Translations under genes and position numbers: made by a program
Source of the DNA: Desulfobacterales bacterium
Lineage (GTDB): Bacteria > Desulfobacterota > Desulfobacteria > Desulfobacterales > ETH-SRB1
Assembly: GCA_030669465.1 (NCBI GenBank)
Contig: DAOVDN010000067.1
Span: 1 to 6,384, forward strand
Reading direction: 5' to 3'
Length of the DNA stretch: 6,384 bases
Notes under the pieces: generated by a model
What the model saw: only the letters and a program-made list of their open reading frames with translations
The model's database searches: none
Told to the model about the DNA's origin: nothing
Part shown: piece by piece, positions 5,189 through 6,384 of the stretch
How the letters are laid out: each line of letters begins with the position of its first letter
Position numbering within the stretch: position 1 is the stretch's first letter

Positions 5189-5190
5189 AC

Positions 5191-6273
5191 ATGTTTAAAT
5201 GGCTTAAAAGGCAACTGGACAAAATCGGGAGCCCGACTCTGGACTGGGTCCAGGTTGAGGTAACAACCCACTGCAATGGAGCCTGCATCTATTGTCCACA
5301 TACCCTGATGAAAAACCGCTGGACAGGCAAACAGATGTCAATAGAGCTCTTTCGTAAATTGATCCCTTTTCTCAAATATACGGATATGGTTTACCTGCAG
5401 GGGTGGGGAGAACCTCTTCTTAACAACGATATCTTTGAAATGATCCGAATTTGCAAGGATCAAGGGAAGTGCGTCGGGTTTACTACAAACGGCATGCTTC
5501 TTACCGAAGATATCATCCGAAAATTGGTTGATTTGGAGTTGGACATCATCGGTATCAGTCTCGCAGGCACAACCGCAACAACCCATAACCGGATCCGCAA
5601 AGGAACCGACTTTAATAAACTCGTTTCCAACCTTGAACTGCTGTGCAAGATAAAAGCTGAAAGAAAAACCCATGTCCCGGCGGTGCATCTTGCCTATCTC
5701 ATGCTCAGATCCAATTTCCATGAACTCAAGGAGATTCTTCCCCTTGCAAAAAGGGTGGGAGCAAAACAGATAGTAGCCAGTAACATGACTTTGATTATTG
5801 ATCCGAAACTTTCTGCAGAAGCAATCTTCAACGATACAGAACAGATAGATTATTATAGCAGTATACTGAAGGAGATCAAAGACAAAGCAGCAGGTGAAAA
5901 TATCATCTTTGACTATCACGGTCCCTGCCTTGACGATGCTTCTTTGCGCTGCCGCGAAAATATCCTTCACGCATGCGTCATCAATGTTGAAGGCGAAGTC
6001 GTCCCATGCGTTCTTATTGATCCGGTTCTCTGTGAAAATCGCGAACCCGGTGACCGTAATCCGCCATGTTACATCTTCAAGGGTCAATCTTTTCCAATAA
6101 GAGGAATTTCCTTTGGCAATATCTGGAACGAAAGTTTAACCCGTATCTGGAACAAGAAGGAATACTCCGAATTCAGAGAGTTTTTCAATCCAGATATAAC
6201 GAGAAGCCCTGAGCAAATTCTGTCAGAAACGCCTCAATGCTGCATAACATGTTATAAGCGGCTGGGAGCGTAG
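5191..6273 (+). CDS. Radical SAM/SPASM-domain enzyme, candidate peptide maturase
   Basis: A 360-residue protein. The radical SAM cluster motif is CNGACIYC (Cys28, Cys32, Cys35), followed by GWGEPLL (71-77), TTNGMLL (98-104) and ISLAG (122-126), all SAM-barrel landmarks. The C-terminal part is cysteine-rich (246, 254, 262, 273, 281, 293, 350, 351, 354). It has the SPASM signatures ACVINVEGEVVPC (261-273) and FGNIWNESLTRIWN (308-321), indicating auxiliary Fe-S clusters. SPASM enzymes commonly modify peptides or proteins (PqqE, AlbA, anSME). An in-frame ATG exists at 5149, but it would overlap the 39-residue gene and has a poor ribosome site. MFKWLKRQ at 5191 also has a weak site, but it follows the peptide stop (TAAAC then ATG), so translational coupling is likely. 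The substrate is not proven; it could act on another protein or cofactor. Confidence 0.88.
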   Translation: MFKWLKRQLDKIGSPTLDWVQVEVTTHCNGACIYCPHTLMKNRWTGKQMSIELFRKLIPFLKYTDMVYLQGWGEPLLNNDIFEMIRICKDQGKCVGFTTNGMLLTEDIIRKLVDLELDIIGISLAGTTATTHNRIRKGTDFNKLVSNLELLCKIKAERKTHVPAVHLAYLMLRSNFHELKEILPLAKRVGAKQIVASNMTLIIDPKLSAEAIFNDTEQIDYYSSILKEIKDKAAGENIIFDYHGPCLDDASLRCRENILHACVINVEGEVVPCVLIDPVLCENREPGDRNPPCYIFKGQSFPIRGISFGNIWNESLTRIWNKKEYSEFREFFNPDITRSPEQILSETPQCCITCYKRLGA

Positions 6274-6282
6274 GAAAAAACA

Positions 6283-6384
6283 TCACAAAGATCCCGAATG
6301 TCCTCGAGGCGCAAAATTCATCGTGTTTTCCATGTGAATTTCCGCCTCGAAGAACTCCTCTATCTCGGTGTAATACAACGCACT
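6283..6384 (-). CDS. Possible 3' end of a convergent gene, partial
   Basis: A minus-strand frame is open from the right edge to TGA (6285-6283), giving 33 residues with a protein-like acidic sequence, including YYTEIEEFFEAEIHMENTMN then FAPRGHSGSL. It would converge on the radical SAM gene with a 9-base gap. A plus-strand frame from ATG 6298 (MSSRRKIHRVFHVNF...) is equally open to the edge but lacks a clear ribosome site. The window does not decide between them, and neither is recognised. Confidence 0.3.
   Translation of the reverse strand, partial: SALYYTEIEEFFEAEIHMENTMNFAPRGHSGSL
6304..6350. other. Imperfect hairpin downstream of the radical SAM gene
   Basis: TCGAGGCG (6304-6311) pairs with CGCCTCGA (6343-6350). 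After a small asymmetric bulge, AAATTCA (6314-6320) pairs with TGAATTT (6335-6341), leaving a 14-base loop. No T-run follows on the plus strand. It starts 30 bases after the radical SAM stop and could be an mRNA 3' structure, or an accident inside a convergent reading frame. Confidence 0.4.

Noticed and set aside
5149..5190. Longer radical SAM start at ATG 5149
   Set aside because: It would overlap the 39-residue gene, has a poor ribosome site and adds a segment (GGILSGCGVLVLN) that reads as out-of-frame peptide gene.
5338..6087. 249-residue minus-strand frame inside the radical SAM gene
   Set aside because: The plus frame has the full radical SAM and SPASM motifs; the antisense frame has none and no ribosome site.

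Overview
The window reads as chromosomal DNA of a moderately AT-rich anaerobic bacterium, most likely a sulfate-reducer-type Desulfobacterota (former Deltaproteobacteria). This is inferred from two adjacent dodecaheme c-type cytochromes, a molybdenum-cofactor gene set, a SPASM-type radical SAM enzyme, and gaps filled with short phrase-like tandem repeats. No rRNA or other taxonomic marker is present, so the assignment is an inference.

Layout. Positions 1-823 (minus strand) hold the 5' end of a MoaE-like gene (molybdopterin synthase large subunit) preceded by mobA (Moco guanylyltransferase), read mobA then moaE. Positions 824-1482 are a 659-base gap without a convincing intact gene; it contains a nested set of inverted repeats (839-1234), a short decayed reading frame, an 8-bp tandem repeat and a perfect 12-bp hairpin just before pyrR. 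Positions 1483-2537 (plus) carry pyrR (PRPP-binding pyrimidine regulator/uracil phosphoribosyltransferase) and, 17 bases on, a moaB/mog gene with a TTG start. Positions 2659-4617 (plus) carry two homologous 12-heme cytochromes, the first with a membrane or lipoprotein-type N-terminus and the second with a cleavable signal peptide, separated by a GTTCAGAG-type repeat. A long hairpin made of CACGAAAG units (4637-4736) separates them from a tRNA-Val(GAC) gene (4753-4827).

The most notable locus is 5069-6273. A 39-residue, aromatic-rich peptide with an excellent ribosome binding site ends 2 bases before the start of a radical SAM/SPASM protein. That is the architecture of a precursor peptide and its maturase (RiPP-type), although a translational-coupling leader is an alternative.

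Functional links. MoaE, MobA and MoaB all belong to molybdenum (or tungsten) cofactor synthesis, although they lie on opposite strands either side of a repeat-filled gap. The cytochromes would work in periplasmic electron transfer. Every larger gap between transcription units carries a different short tandem word, and in three of them (839-1234, 3556-3648, 4637-4736) the word appears twice in opposite orientation, so that long foldback structures can form. The final 111 bases hold only an imperfect hairpin and an uncertain partial reading frame.
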